A stretch of 64,000 nucleotides of DNA from Thiogranum longum (GCF_004339085.1 NZ_SMFX01000001.1:1744242-1808241); one strand, 5' to 3'. Positions 1-9,557 are shown, counted from the first letter of the stretch. The notes: a model not told the origin generated them from the sequence alone. Numbers and translations: made by a program.

Positions 1-633
1 CTGCACAGTGGCCTGGGTGATGTGTTGCTGCCGGTACTGATCGTGACAGGTATCTTTGGCGGTTACGTCACTGTCAGTGAAGCCGCAGCCTGTACCGCAC
101 TCTACGTCCTGGTACTGGAAAGCCTGGTTCACCGGTCCATCTCATTACGCAAACAGCTGATCCCCCTGCTGGGTGATACCGCAGTACTGGTTGGCAGTAT
201 TCTTATAATCCTTGGCGTGGCCATGGGTCTGACCAACCTGCTGATTGACGCACAACTGCCCATGCGATTGCTGGAATGGATGGAGACCAGCATAGACACT
301 CCGCTCAAGTTCCTGCTGTTGCTGAACCTGTTCCTGCTGGCAGTTGGTGCAATGATGGATATCTTTTCCGCGACCGTGGTTGTCGTTCCACTGATTCTTC
401 CACTTGCGCAGCGCTTCGGTATCGACCCGGTTCACCTCGGTGTCATTTTCCTCGCCAACCTGGAAATCGGCTATTCCACACCACCGGTCGGTATCAACCT
501 GTTTATCGCCAGTCAACGTTTCGAAAAACCGGTGCTCACCCTGTTCCGTTCGACGTTCCCCTTCCTCCTGCTGATGCTGGTGTGGCTCGGGATAGTCACT
601 TATGTTCCGGTGTTGTCGCTATGGTGGCAGTAG
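1..633 (+). CDS. dctM: TRAP transporter large permease, DctM family, C-terminal part
   Basis: The frame is open from the first base, so the gene starts before the window and only the last 210 codons are seen. The protein is strongly hydrophobic, with several membrane spans and the loop and helix pattern of the DctM/SiaM permease subunit of TRAP transporters (for example GGYVTVSEAA near the start and ANLEIGYSTPPVGINLF near the end). This family imports organic acids across the inner membrane with a DctQ subunit and a periplasmic DctP protein. Those partners would lie upstream, outside the window. The substrate cannot be told from this part. Confidence 0.88.
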   Translation: MHSGLGDVLLPVLIVTGIFGGYVTVSEAAACTALYVLVLESLVHRSISLRKQLIPLLGDTAVLVGSILIILGVAMGLTNLLIDAQLPMRLLEWMETSIDTPLKFLLLLNLFLLAVGAMMDIFSATVVVVPLILPLAQRFGIDPVHLGVIFLANLEIGYSTPPVGINLFIASQRFEKPVLTLFRSTFPFLLLMLVWLGIVTYVPVLSLWWQ

Positions 634-690
634 CCCTGCCGGCGATTCCCTGGATATCGCTTTTTTTGTCAAATACCCGGGGAAACCTGT

Positions 691-1179
691 TTATTTTTTT
701 TGTTCAGTCTTCAATGCAGCAATCGCTTCATCCAGCGCTTTTGAAACACCCTGTTCAATCTCGCGTGCAACGTCCAGTGCCTTGCTGTCGGCTGCGATGA
801 CCGTTGGTCGTGTAAACAGGACGCGTGTATTACCGTCTTTCTGTACCAGCGTGATATGCAACGGGCACAACGCCAGCATATCCGGGTCAGCGTTACTCAC
901 CGCATTGGCGTACCAGCCATTACAAAAGATCATGGAACGGATGCCTTCCAGCCCGTTACGGTTGTAGTCCTTACCCCAGCGTTCGGCGAAGTGGCTGAGA
1001 TTTTTCTGGATATCAGGCTCAAAAACCACAAAGAACCGGTTATCTTCAAGCGATTTATAGACCACATCATAAGATGTCTCGAGGTCTTTTCCGGTTTCCC
1101 ATACCAGAACCGTGCGCTCTGCCTGAACAGTCTGCGCAATAAACAAGAAGGCTAGCAGGCACAACCGGTAAAATTTCAT
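691..1179 (-). CDS. Secreted DUF302-like protein
   Basis: A 162-residue protein with a clear signal peptide (MKFYRLCLLAFLFIAQTVQA). The start was chosen at this ATG because AGGAG lies 8 bases before it; a longer reading frame upstream has no such site. The mature part (KSLEDNRFFVVFEPDIQKNL, then a region with FCNGWYAN and ALCPLHITL) has the alpha/beta pattern of DUF302 proteins, which are small envelope proteins of unknown function. Two cysteines could pair in the periplasm. It stands downstream of trhP on the same strand, but a functional link is not evident. Confidence 0.6.
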   Translation of the reverse strand: MKFYRLCLLAFLFIAQTVQAERTVLVWETGKDLETSYDVVYKSLEDNRFFVVFEPDIQKNLSHFAERWGKDYNRNGLEGIRSMIFCNGWYANAVSNADPDMLALCPLHITLVQKDGNTRVLFTRPTVIAADSKALDVAREIEQGVSKALDEAIAALKTEQKK

Positions 1180-1223
1180 TTCAGTAACTCCTGTTAAAAA
1201 TGCGCGCAGCAAGAAATCATGGC

Positions 1224-2522
1224 TCAGTAATTAACCGCCAGCAAGCCCATATCAAAATTGCCCGGCTGCATGGGGATGCGCATATGGTGTCCACTGCCCG
1301 GCGCCACATCGACAGCCTGTCCGTTCCGGTTATGCATTTCGGTCAGTGTGAAGGTGCGGTTACCTTCCGGCAGGATCAGTTCCAGCTCATCCCCCACGGA
1401 AAAACGGTTTTTGACAATCACTTCCAGCATGCCGTTGTCGGCATCATATTTGCCCAGCTCACCGACGAAGCGCTGCTGCTCGCTTTTAGAATGATTGTCC
1501 AGGTAGTTCTGGTAATCCTGCTCGTGGTGGCGCTGAAAAAATCCATCGGTGTAACCGCGGTTGGCCAGATTTTCCAGCTTGCCGAGCAGTGTTGGATCAA
1601 ATGAACGGCCGGCCACAGCATCGTCAATCGCCTTGCGATATACCTGTGCCGTGCGTGCGGCATAGTAGTGGGACTTGGTACGCCCTTCTATCTTCAGGCT
1701 GTCAATGCCCATATTCACCAACCGCTCGACATGCTCGACTGCACGCAGGTCTTTGGAGTTCATTATATAAGTGCCGTGCTCGTCTTCCTCCACGGCCATC
1801 AGTTCACCGGGGCGGTTCGCTTCTTCGACAAGGCTGACCCTTGGTGTTATTTCTTCCGGCTCTACTGTGACCGGAATCAAATTCCCGGCATCATCTTCAG
1901 CTGCCTCGCTCACCTTGTAATCCCAGCGGCAGGAATTTGTACAGCTTCCCTGGTTGGCATCACGGTGATTGAAATAACCCGACAACAGGCAGCGGCCGGA
2001 GTAGGCAATACACAACGCACCGTGAACAAAAACCTCCAGCTCTATATCCGGGCATTGCTGGCGAATTTCCTCGACCTGGTCCAGCGACAACTCGCGTGAC
2101 AGGATGATGCGTTTGACGCCGATCTGCTGCCAGAATTTCACGCTGGCATAGTTCATGGTATTGGCCTGCACTGAAAGGTGGATCGGTATGTCGGGCCAAC
2201 GTTCGCGCACCATCATGATCAGGCCGGGATCCGCCATAATAATCGCATCCGGCTGCAGTGCGATGACCGGTTCCATGTCATGAATGAACGTACTGACCTT
2301 GCTGTTGTGCGGCAAAACGTTGCTGGCAAGAAAAAATGCCTTCCCCGCCGCATGGACAAACGCTATCCCTTCGGCCAGACGCTCAAGCGTACTGAAATCA
2401 TTGTTGCGTACACGCAGGCTGTAACGCGGCATGCCCGCATAAACGGCATCGGCACCATACGTAATCGCATAGCGCAGGTTTTTGAACGTGCCGGCAGGGG
2501 CAAGGAGTTCCGGGGTTTTCAT
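1224..2522 (-). CDS. trhP: tRNA hydroxylation protein TrhP (YegQ), peptidase U32 family
   Basis: A 432-residue protein beginning MKTPELLAPAGTFKNLRYAI, the typical start of the U32 family, with the family signature around FVHGALCIAYSGRCLLSGYF and the cysteine-containing NQGSCTNSCRW just after it. Length and motifs fit YegQ/TrhP, which in E. coli is needed for prephenate-dependent 5-hydroxyuridine formation at the wobble base of tRNAs. The cysteines are thought to hold an iron-sulfur cluster in this family. It is transcribed away from the secreted protein gene at 2824. Confidence 0.9.
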   Translation of the reverse strand: MKTPELLAPAGTFKNLRYAITYGADAVYAGMPRYSLRVRNNDFSTLERLAEGIAFVHAAGKAFFLASNVLPHNSKVSTFIHDMEPVIALQPDAIIMADPGLIMMVRERWPDIPIHLSVQANTMNYASVKFWQQIGVKRIILSRELSLDQVEEIRQQCPDIELEVFVHGALCIAYSGRCLLSGYFNHRDANQGSCTNSCRWDYKVSEAAEDDAGNLIPVTVEPEEITPRVSLVEEANRPGELMAVEEDEHGTYIMNSKDLRAVEHVERLVNMGIDSLKIEGRTKSHYYAARTAQVYRKAIDDAVAGRSFDPTLLGKLENLANRGYTDGFFQRHHEQDYQNYLDNHSKSEQQRFVGELGKYDADNGMLEVIVKNRFSVGDELELILPEGNRTFTLTEMHNRNGQAVDVAPGSGHHMRIPMQPGNFDMGLLAVNY

Positions 2523-2823
2523 ACGATCAGCTCATACAACAGGCTTTGGGGTGCGCATTCTACTGCTTCGGGCAAATTACCGGAAGCTGTTTCAGCATAA
2601 CTATATTCGACATTAATAGTAGTTTATATATCATTGGTTATATTAGTTATTTTATAAGTTTTTTTCATAAGATCTGTTGCACTGCAAATAATGCCTGTAA
2701 CACAGGGAATATTTCCATGCCCGAAGCTCTCTATTTTAGATGAAATACAAGATAATACCGGGCCTGTAAGACTTGATCTGTGGCCATAATTCAAGCGACC
2801 TGCTATCCCCAGGAGAGAGTTCA
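2523..2823. other. Divergent intergenic region
   Basis: About 300 bases between trhP (minus) and the gene at 2824 (plus). The middle part, about 2600-2700, is rich in A and T (long runs near 2650-2670) and should hold the promoters of both genes, but I could not pick a convincing -35/-10 pair or operator. The only clear signal is the ribosome binding site CAGGAGAG just before 2824. No gene is visible. Confidence 0.5.
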
Positions 2824-3192
2824 ATGACAAAAAAACCGATATCATTTGTAATTGCTTTTGTAATTTACAGCTTGCTGGCCTTCGGCAGCCACAATGTTTC
2901 TGCCGCTGAGTACCCGCTCCAGCAGAAACTGGAGCAATGTGAAACCGCCTTCAAGGAATCACGCAGCAAGTCCGCTACCCGCGAACAGGCAGGGAAAGCG
3001 CGCGCCAAGCATTTCAAGCTGATGATCGAGATATTGCAACACATCAACGATGCCAATGTGAAGGCTGCTGATGAAGGACGGCCACTGACACCTGAAGAAC
3101 TCAGCAACACTGTGCGTGTAATGGGTCACCTGGTCGAGATGCTTGCCAAGGACCACCTGGCACCAAAGGCGGACTGGTCTTACGTTTACTGA
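2824..3192 (+). CDS. Small secreted protein of unknown function
   Basis: A 122-residue protein. The first 25 residues form a signal peptide ending near NVSAAEYP, so the mature protein of about 97 residues is periplasmic or exported. The rest is helical and charged, with one cysteine (LEQCETAF) and no motif I recognise. The start at 2824 is set by CAGGAGAG a few bases before it and by the signal peptide; the open frame further upstream lacks both. It stands alone, with a hairpin just after its stop. Confidence 0.6.
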   Translation: MTKKPISFVIAFVIYSLLAFGSHNVSAAEYPLQQKLEQCETAFKESRSKSATREQAGKARAKHFKLMIEILQHINDANVKAADEGRPLTPEELSNTVRVMGHLVEMLAKDHLAPKADWSYVY

Positions 3193-3211
3193 TTTTTACG
3201 CCGTTAGATAA

Positions 3212-3243
3212 CCGGTAACCCTCCGACACCGGAGGGTTACCGG
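3212..3243. terminator. Hairpin between convergent genes, probable terminator
   Basis: A perfect 14-bp stem (CCGGTAACCCTCCG and its complement) with a 4-base loop, 20 bases after the stop codon at 3192 and 31 bases before the convergent gene ending at 3275. The T-tract is weak on both strands, so it may slow or stop transcription from both sides rather than be a classical intrinsic terminator. Confidence 0.6.
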
Positions 3244-3274
3244 GTTTCGGACCTGCCCGAACCTGTTCACTTTA

Positions 3275-3541
3275 CTACCCGCCCCGTACAGCCCCATCCA
3301 TCACCTGCAGCGCGGCGTCCCATGCTTCACCCTGATTACCATTCTCAGCCATTAACTCCATCAACCCATAGGCAAGCTTGCGGTGTTCGGGGGACAGATC
3401 CCGAAGTTTACGCAACATATACAGGTAACCGCTTTTTTCCATTCTCAGTGTACTGATGAGCGCATAAAGCTGCAGGCCCGCTCCGCTATGGGGATTTTCC
3501 TGAATGATATCGACGACCTGTTGTAGCAGATTTTCCTGCAT
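3275..3541 (-). CDS. Small conserved protein downstream of tsaB
   Basis: An 88-residue helical protein (begins MQENLLQQVVDIIQENPHSG) with no motif I recognise and no signal peptide, so probably cytoplasmic. Its ATG lies one base after the tsaB stop codon, so the two are translationally coupled. The longer open frame in the same phase runs back inside tsaB and was rejected as a start. The coupling suggests it is made together with TsaB; the sequence gives no further clue to its role. Confidence 0.62.
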   Translation of the reverse strand: MQENLLQQVVDIIQENPHSGAGLQLYALISTLRMEKSGYLYMLRKLRDLSPEHRKLAYGLMELMAENGNQGEAWDAALQVMDGAVRGG

Positions 3542-3542
3542 G

Positions 3543-4235
3543 TCACACCTTCGGTTTGGGTTTGTCGGCGACGTTGTTGCGCAGATAAACGGGGCTGGCC
3601 AGTTCCGGGGAAACCATCTCACCTGCCTGGTACAGGACTGATGCCAGCCGTGCCACATCGGCTGCATGAGACTGCCAGTCAGAAAGGTTATCCGCTTCCG
3701 GCAAACCACATTGTCCTGACAACACATCGACGTAACTTTCCCAGCCGCTCCCGGCACCATACCAGTCATCACCAGCGGGCAACGGTACAAGGTCGGGCGC
3801 ACAGACACATTCTTCGCCAATCAGTTCCGCGTTACCCCTGCCATCGAACCGGTAGGCTCCCCAGTAGACTTCCTTCATCCGCGCATCAACTGCAGCGAGT
3901 ATATTTGCCTTGCCACTGGCTACATGTGCGCCATATGCCAGCGCCGCCAGTGTAGAGACAGGTACAACCGGCACATCGGCACCAAACGCGAGACCCTGCG
4001 TTACGCCGGCCGCAATACGCAAGCCGGTAAAGGAGCCCGGACCACGCCCGAAGGCAATTGCATCAAGCTGGCTGAGCGCAATACCTGCATCGGCCATCAG
4101 CGCCTCGGCCCACGGCAGTACCAGTGCAGCATGACGGCGTGGTGCGATTTCGAAACGTTCCGTCACTTCCCCGCCCTGGTACAGGGCAACGGAACAGGCC
4201 TCACCGGCAGTCTCGATGGCAAGCAGGCGCAGCAT
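3543..4235 (-). CDS. tsaB: tRNA threonylcarbamoyladenosine biosynthesis protein TsaB
   Basis: A 230-residue protein of the ASKHA fold, starting MLRLLAIETAGEACSVALY and carrying FGRGPGSFTGLRIA, the most typical TsaB motif. TsaB binds TsaD and TsaE and helps place the threonylcarbamoyl group on A37 of ANN-decoding tRNAs. It also carries HAALVLPWAEALMADAGI, usual in this family. The gene starts 2 bases after the helicase gene upstream, a neighbour arrangement seen in other gammaproteobacteria. Confidence 0.95.
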   Translation of the reverse strand: MLRLLAIETAGEACSVALYQGGEVTERFEIAPRRHAALVLPWAEALMADAGIALSQLDAIAFGRGPGSFTGLRIAAGVTQGLAFGADVPVVPVSTLAALAYGAHVASGKANILAAVDARMKEVYWGAYRFDGRGNAELIGEECVCAPDLVPLPAGDDWYGAGSGWESYVDVLSGQCGLPEADNLSDWQSHAADVARLASVLYQAGEMVSPELASPVYLRNNVADKPKPKV

Positions 4236-4237
4236 GG

Positions 4238-6190
4238 CTACAGGCTCAATGCATCACTGGCGTGGAAAAATTTCACCACATCATCCAGGTCGCGCGTGCG
4301 CCCCATGTCCGGCAGGCTGTTCAGGAATACACGCCCATAGCGTTTACCGAGCAGGCGCGGATCACAGATAACCAGCACGCCACGATCATTCATATCCCGG
4401 ATCAAACGCCCGACGCCCTGCTTCAGGGTAATGACAGCATGCGGTAATTGCTCATCCATAAAGGGGTTGCCACCACCTTCCTTCATGGCATCAATTCGCG
4501 CCTGCCAGACCGGGTCGCCCGGGGACGCAAACGGGAGTTTGTCGATAATGACGCACGATAACGCCTCGCCCCGCACATCGACGCCTTCCCAGAAACTGCT
4601 GGTGCCGAGCAATACGGCATTACCCAGTTCACGGAAACGTTCAAGTAATTCATTGCGTGGCGCATCACCCTGCACCAGTAGCGGAAACTGGCAACTGTCG
4701 CGAAGGCGTTCACGTGCTAGATTCATCGCGCGGTAGCTGGTGAAAAGCACGAAAGTGCGTCCTCGTGCTGCTTCGATAATCGCTTCCGTCTCATCGAGCA
4801 TGTGACGGGTATAGTCCGGACTCGACGGTTCCGGCATACCCTTTGGCACATAGAACAACGCGTTGTTGGCATAGTCGAAGGGGCTGTCCAGCTGCAGGGT
4901 AGTGGCATCTTCCAGCCCCAGCTTGTGTGCAAAGTGAGAAAAGCTGTCATTTACCGAGAGGGTCGCCGATGTAAAGACCCAGCAGTCAGGCAAGGCGTGG
5001 CGCTGGCTGTTGAAATTTTCAGACACATCGAGCGGCGTGAGATTGATACGGAATGATTGTCGCCAGGTTTCAAACCAGTGAATATAATCGGCCGGTGGCT
5101 GCTCGGTTGTCTGTGCCAGCAAGGTCTGTACGCGCAGGGCGCGCTGGTAACAGTTATCCAGCCCGCGGCTGCGTTCCGACAAGGGCTCCAGTTGTATTGC
5201 CAGATCGGCAAGTGCGGTTTTCAATGCTTCGCGTGCTTCTGTCAGCGCCGGGTTACCGTCCAGCCGTGACCAGGGGGCGCGTTGCTCACCCTGCCCCATT
5301 TCCAGGCGAAATTCACGGGTAGCCTTTTCCAGTTCACGGGCAACATCAGGCAAGCCATCCAGCTCACCGGTTTCGCCGACATACTCATTGATCGCATCCT
5401 GCGCCAGTTCCAGCAGTTGCCTGCTTGACAAGGCCATGCCGAAAAATCGTGAAGCCGTTTCCGGCAGCTGGTGTGCTTCATCGATAATGAACGCCTCGGC
5501 ACCGGGTAACAGCTCCCCAAAACCCTCTTCCTTGAGCGCCATGTCCGCACACAACAGGTGGTGATTGATGACCACCAGATCCGCATCCTGTGCTTCGCGA
5601 CGCGCCTTCATTACATGGCAATCGGAAAACCAGTCACATTCCGAGCCGAGGCAGTTCTCTGTTGTCGAGGTAACCCTGGGCCAGATGAAAGCGTCCTCGG
5701 GGATATTCGACAATTCAGCAATATCGCCGCTGGCGGTGCGCCCTGACCAGTCGAATACCTGTTCCAGCTGGTTGGCCTGGCGACGGTCACCGAGGCGTCC
5801 TTCGCTACGTGTCATGTGTAAGCGCTGGTGACAAAGATAATTGGCACGGCCTTTCAGTAAGGCAGCCTTGAGCGGTACACCCAGCGCGGAACGCACCGTA
5901 GGCAAGTCACGGTGAAACAACTGATCCTGCAGATGACGGGTGCCGGTGGAAATGATGATTTTTTTACCCGATAACAGTGCCGGCACCAGGTAGGCATACG
6001 TTTTACCGGTTCCGGTTCCGGCCTCGACAATCAGGGTAGAAGCATCAGTGAGTGCCTGCTCTACCGCCGCCGCCATTTCCTGTTGCTGGGGACGCGCCGC
6101 GAAACCCTGCACCTCACCCGCGAGCAGGCCATCGCCACCCAGGCAGGCAGCGGCCTGCGTAATATCATCAGCCAGTGGGTTTGCTGTCAT
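4238..6190 (-). CDS. yoaA: ATP-dependent DNA helicase, YoaA/DinG family
   Basis: A 650-residue superfamily 2 helicase of the XPD/DinG type. Walker A (EAGTGTGKTYAYL) is near residue 60, the DEAH box (FIIDEAHQLPE) near 240, and motif VI (QGVGRLIRD) near 610. Four cysteines between about residues 117 and 193 (including NCLGSECDWFSDC) fit the [4Fe-4S] cluster domain of this group. YoaA acts in DNA repair, in E. coli with the HolC subunit of DNA polymerase III. The length and the tsaB neighbourhood favour YoaA over the longer DinG. Confidence 0.9.
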   Translation of the reverse strand: MTANPLADDITQAAACLGGDGLLAGEVQGFAARPQQQEMAAAVEQALTDASTLIVEAGTGTGKTYAYLVPALLSGKKIIISTGTRHLQDQLFHRDLPTVRSALGVPLKAALLKGRANYLCHQRLHMTRSEGRLGDRRQANQLEQVFDWSGRTASGDIAELSNIPEDAFIWPRVTSTTENCLGSECDWFSDCHVMKARREAQDADLVVINHHLLCADMALKEEGFGELLPGAEAFIIDEAHQLPETASRFFGMALSSRQLLELAQDAINEYVGETGELDGLPDVARELEKATREFRLEMGQGEQRAPWSRLDGNPALTEAREALKTALADLAIQLEPLSERSRGLDNCYQRALRVQTLLAQTTEQPPADYIHWFETWRQSFRINLTPLDVSENFNSQRHALPDCWVFTSATLSVNDSFSHFAHKLGLEDATTLQLDSPFDYANNALFYVPKGMPEPSSPDYTRHMLDETEAIIEAARGRTFVLFTSYRAMNLARERLRDSCQFPLLVQGDAPRNELLERFRELGNAVLLGTSSFWEGVDVRGEALSCVIIDKLPFASPGDPVWQARIDAMKEGGGNPFMDEQLPHAVITLKQGVGRLIRDMNDRGVLVICDPRLLGKRYGRVFLNSLPDMGRTRDLDDVVKFFHASDALSL

Positions 6191-6202
6191 AACAGGTTTC
6201 TG

Positions 6203-6712
6203 TCAGGCGTCGGAATGGTTGTCCCAGACTTCGTCGTCGCGTGCGCCTTCCTCACGCGTCCACACCAGTCGGGAAATAATCCTGAAACGGGCAACCGTCA
6301 TTGCCCCACGTTTCTTTCGACTGCTCGAAGATGAATCGTCCATGGCATCCTCGACCTCCTCACGGCTGGCCTCGTAGATTTCAGTCGCCTCGTAGTCCTC
6401 ATCCAGAATAACCAGCACCACGCTGTCCCAGTCCTTGTCGAGCTTGAGCTGGCCAATGCGCTGACCGGATTTCTCCTCGCCAAAGATGACCCGACCCTTG
6501 ATCTGTACACGGTCACCTTCACGTTGTCCGAGACCGATAGCATCATAGCCTCCGGGTCGTTCCTTGCATAATTCCAGACCGAGCAGCCGGGCCGCATCAT
6601 GCTCCGCAATTTCTCCACTGACACCCGGCAGGGGTTTACCGGTAGTACGACGAAACTCCGCCGCCAGGCGACGTGCTTCGGTAATCAGCTTGTCTACAGA
6701 ATAAACGCCCAC
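6203..6712 (-). CDS. Conserved protein of unknown function with nuclease-like motifs
   Basis: A 169-residue cytoplasmic protein starting MGVYSVDKLITEARRLAAEF. It has GEIAEHDAARLL, GYDAIG and VQIKGRVIFG in order. An E, then a D, then a QxK spaced like this resembles the PD-(D/E)XK nuclease fold, but that is inference from short motifs. A serine-rich stretch (SSSSSRKKRG) precedes the last 35 residues. It lies upstream of the helicase gene with a 12-base gap, so it may share its transcript. I believe similar proteins are listed as DUF6998, with low certainty. Confidence 0.55.
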   Translation of the reverse strand: MGVYSVDKLITEARRLAAEFRRTTGKPLPGVSGEIAEHDAARLLGLELCKERPGGYDAIGLGQREGDRVQIKGRVIFGEEKSGQRIGQLKLDKDWDSVVLVILDEDYEATEIYEASREEVEDAMDDSSSSSRKKRGAMTVARFRIISRLVWTREEGARDDEVWDNHSDA

Positions 6713-6768
6713 GGGATCATCTTTATCGTTATCGGTTGTGGATGTGACAATTGTACACGGAACCCCCG

Positions 6769-7260
6769 TCAGCGACGCACTTGTGCGGCTCTGCGCTCGG
6801 CCTCGCGCGCCCCGGCCGAATTATCCTGCGCCCAGCGGGCACGGGCCACTAATGCCCAGTTTCTTGCCTGCAAGGCCCGGTCTCCGGCCGATAGCGCGTT
6901 GGATTTCAGTGCCAGCTGCTCGGCCTGGGCCGGTTTACCCTGTTCCAGGCGTACCGCTGCAAGCTGGTACCACAAACGGGCATTGCCCGGATCGATACGC
7001 AGCGCGCGTTCCAGTGTGGCAGCGGCAGAGCGGGTATCGCCGAGCCGCCGGTAATGCTCGGCACGGTCCAGCAGCGCAACTACAGCACCGCGGCTGGCAC
7101 GGTTCTCCGGCTGGGCCTCGATAACCGGCGCGGGCATTTCGCCGGGCGGCAGCGACTCGCTGGATCGTGAGCCGCTGTCGACAACCGGCGGTAATTGGCC
7201 CGGCGGACGGGTGCTGCAGGCACCCAGCAACAGGGTCAGAAGGAAAAAAGCACGCTTCAT
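6769..7260 (-). CDS. TPR lipoprotein
   Basis: A 163-residue lipoprotein: the signal MKRAFFLLTLLLGAC ends in a lipobox (LLGAC), then comes a Pro/Ser-rich linker and at least two TPR units (LLDRAEHYRRLGDTRSAAAT, then WYQLAAVRLEQGKPAQA). The start was chosen because its ATG overlaps the mrcB stop as ATGA, a coupled arrangement. Direct translation coupling to PBP1b suggests an outer-membrane lipoprotein that works with it, comparable in position to LpoB-like activators, but no homology to LpoB is visible. Confidence 0.75.
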   Translation of the reverse strand: MKRAFFLLTLLLGACSTRPPGQLPPVVDSGSRSSESLPPGEMPAPVIEAQPENRASRGAVVALLDRAEHYRRLGDTRSAAATLERALRIDPGNARLWYQLAAVRLEQGKPAQAEQLALKSNALSAGDRALQARNWALVARARWAQDNSAGAREAERRAAQVRR

Positions 7261-9557
7261 TGCAACCATTCAGGTATCCACTGTAGTGCCCCGCCACCGG
7301 CGCAGGGCGCGGGCGGTGGCAGAGCACCTGTTTCAATAAAAGGCAATTGTACGGTATCGGCACAACCCGTGTCGGCCAGGCCACCGCTGTTGCGGTCCAC
7401 GCCGTGCCAGACAATGCCCTCCGGGGTCGTCGGCTGGTTGCGTACTGCACCGGTCTGCGCATACAGGGCGGACCACACCTGCATGGCGCCGCTGGCACCG
7501 GTCAACCCCATCGGCTGGTTGTCATCACGCCCCATCCAGATCACTGCCAGTTGCGCGCCGTCATAACCGGCATACCAGCTGTCACGCAGGTCGTTAGTGG
7601 TACCGGTCTTGCCGGCCAGCCCCAGTTCTTCCGAGAAACGGTAATTGAGCGCGCGTGCTGTGCCTTCTTTCACGACGGACTGCAAGGCATGATTGATCAG
7701 GTAGGCCGGCTGTGGATCGATGACACGGGATACCTGCAACCCGTAGCGCTGAAGTGTTTCGCCCTCGGCGTTCAGGATAGACCGGATGGCGCGTAACGGG
7801 ATATGAAAGCCACCACTGGCAAAATTCAGGTACAACTGCGTCACTTCCAGCGGGCTCAGGTCGGTGGCACCGAGAAACAATGACGGGTATGGATTGAGTG
7901 GACTGGAGACAGAGAGGCGGCGCAGCGTACTGATGACTGTTTTAACACCAAGATCCAGACCCAGCCGTGCCGTGGCGACATTATAGGAATGTGCCAGCGC
8001 CTGGTAGAGCATTACTTGATCGTGGAACTCGTGATCGTAATTATTGGGCGCCCAGATACTATCAGTCTGTTCATACTCCAGCGGTCCGTCATCGAGTAAC
8101 GTGGCAAGACTGTAGCGCTGAGGCTGTTCCAGCGCAGTGAGATACACCGCAGGCTTGATCAGTGAACCCACATGACGTTTCGCATCCAGCGCACGGTTGA
8201 AGCCGGAAAAACCGGCCTGCCTGCCGCCGGCCAGCGCCAGCACCTCTCCATTGGCCGCATGAGTCACCAGCCCGGCACCCTGCATTTCTGCATGTTTCTC
8301 AAGTAACGGCTTGATGCGTTGATCGAGACTTTTCTGCAAGGCCCACTGGGTCTGCGGATTGAGCGTGGTAAAAATCTTCAGCCCTTCGCTGACCAGGTCT
8401 TCTTCACGGTAGTCACGTCGTAACTGTCGCCGCACCAGGTCGAGAAAGGCAGGAAACTGCTTGCTGGTACCGGCTGCGGCGCGTACCAGTCCAAGCGGTT
8501 CATTGCTCGACTTCTGATAGGTTGCCTGGTCTATAAGGCCTTGCTCGTACATGACCCGCAGCACCAGGTCACGGCGCTGCTTCGCGCGTTTCGGGTGGCG
8601 GCGCGGATCATAATAGGATGGCCCCTTGACCATACCCACCAGCAAGGCCATCTGCGCGGTGTCAAGCTCATCCAGCGGGCGCTGAAACAGAAATCGACTG
8701 CCCAGTCCAAAGCCGTGGATGGCACGCTGTCCGTCCTGCGCAAGGTAGACTTCATTCAGATAGGCCTCAAGAATTTCATCCTTGCTGTAACGACGTTCCA
8801 GCAGTAATGCGGTAATTGCTTCGTTGATCTTTCGCCACAGACTACGCTGGTTGGTGAGAAAGAAATTCTTGACCAGTTGCTGGGTAAGAGTACTTCCACC
8901 TTGCACGACTTCACCGGACCGCACATTTACCCAGAAAGCGCGGGCAATGGCACGCAACGACACACCATGGTGCTGGTAGAATTCACGATCTTCGACAGCA
9001 ATCAATGCTTCGGTAAGGGTGTCCGGTACTTCGCTGAGTTGCACCAGGATACGGTCTTCTTGCCGGGCCGTGTGAATACTGCCGATTTCCAGTGGCTCAA
9101 GCCGTGCCAGCGCCAGCTCGTTTCCATTGCGATCGTCCTGCAGACGCGTCACCTGCTGCGTGGAAAATGCGACGCGCAGGGTTTGCGATCGTTCGCGGCC
9201 GTCCCAGAAGGTGAAGGGACGTGTAATCAGCTGATAGCGGTTGCCATCACGCGACACCTCACCGGCACGACGTGGTTTACTGACAAAACGATACCCAAGC
9301 GCACGCAGTTCACTGGTGAACTGCGCGGGCCGTAACGCCAACCCGGTATATAACTCCAGAGGACGGGCATATACCCGTGCCGGCAGTGACCAGCGTTTGC
9401 CTTCGAACTGGCGATACACCTGGAAATCCAGCCAGCCTACATAGCCCACGACAATCACCAGCATTACCAGGAGAAGTTTGACCCAGGAAAAATGGAAAGT
9501 TTTGCTTTTACGTCGTTTGCTGGTACGACGACGGGCTTTGCGTTTTTTTGGTGGCAT
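7257..9557 (-). CDS. mrcB: Bifunctional penicillin-binding protein 1B
   Basis: A 766-residue class A penicillin-binding protein. It has a basic cytoplasmic tail, one membrane anchor (residues about 28-47, LLLVMLVIVVGYVGWLDF), the UB2H region, then the glycosyltransferase motifs EDREFYQHHG and GGSTLTQQLVKN, and the transpeptidase motifs SLIK (SxxK), SYN (SxN) and KTGT. All catalytic residues are present. It polymerises and crosslinks peptidoglycan. A TPR lipoprotein gene overlaps its stop codon by four bases. Confidence 0.96.
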   Translation of the reverse strand: MPPKKRKARRRTSKRRKSKTFHFSWVKLLLVMLVIVVGYVGWLDFQVYRQFEGKRWSLPARVYARPLELYTGLALRPAQFTSELRALGYRFVSKPRRAGEVSRDGNRYQLITRPFTFWDGRERSQTLRVAFSTQQVTRLQDDRNGNELALARLEPLEIGSIHTARQEDRILVQLSEVPDTLTEALIAVEDREFYQHHGVSLRAIARAFWVNVRSGEVVQGGSTLTQQLVKNFFLTNQRSLWRKINEAITALLLERRYSKDEILEAYLNEVYLAQDGQRAIHGFGLGSRFLFQRPLDELDTAQMALLVGMVKGPSYYDPRRHPKRAKQRRDLVLRVMYEQGLIDQATYQKSSNEPLGLVRAAAGTSKQFPAFLDLVRRQLRRDYREEDLVSEGLKIFTTLNPQTQWALQKSLDQRIKPLLEKHAEMQGAGLVTHAANGEVLALAGGRQAGFSGFNRALDAKRHVGSLIKPAVYLTALEQPQRYSLATLLDDGPLEYEQTDSIWAPNNYDHEFHDQVMLYQALAHSYNVATARLGLDLGVKTVISTLRRLSVSSPLNPYPSLFLGATDLSPLEVTQLYLNFASGGFHIPLRAIRSILNAEGETLQRYGLQVSRVIDPQPAYLINHALQSVVKEGTARALNYRFSEELGLAGKTGTTNDLRDSWYAGYDGAQLAVIWMGRDDNQPMGLTGASGAMQVWSALYAQTGAVRNQPTTPEGIVWHGVDRNSGGLADTGCADTVQLPFIETGALPPPAPCAGGGALQWIPEWLQ

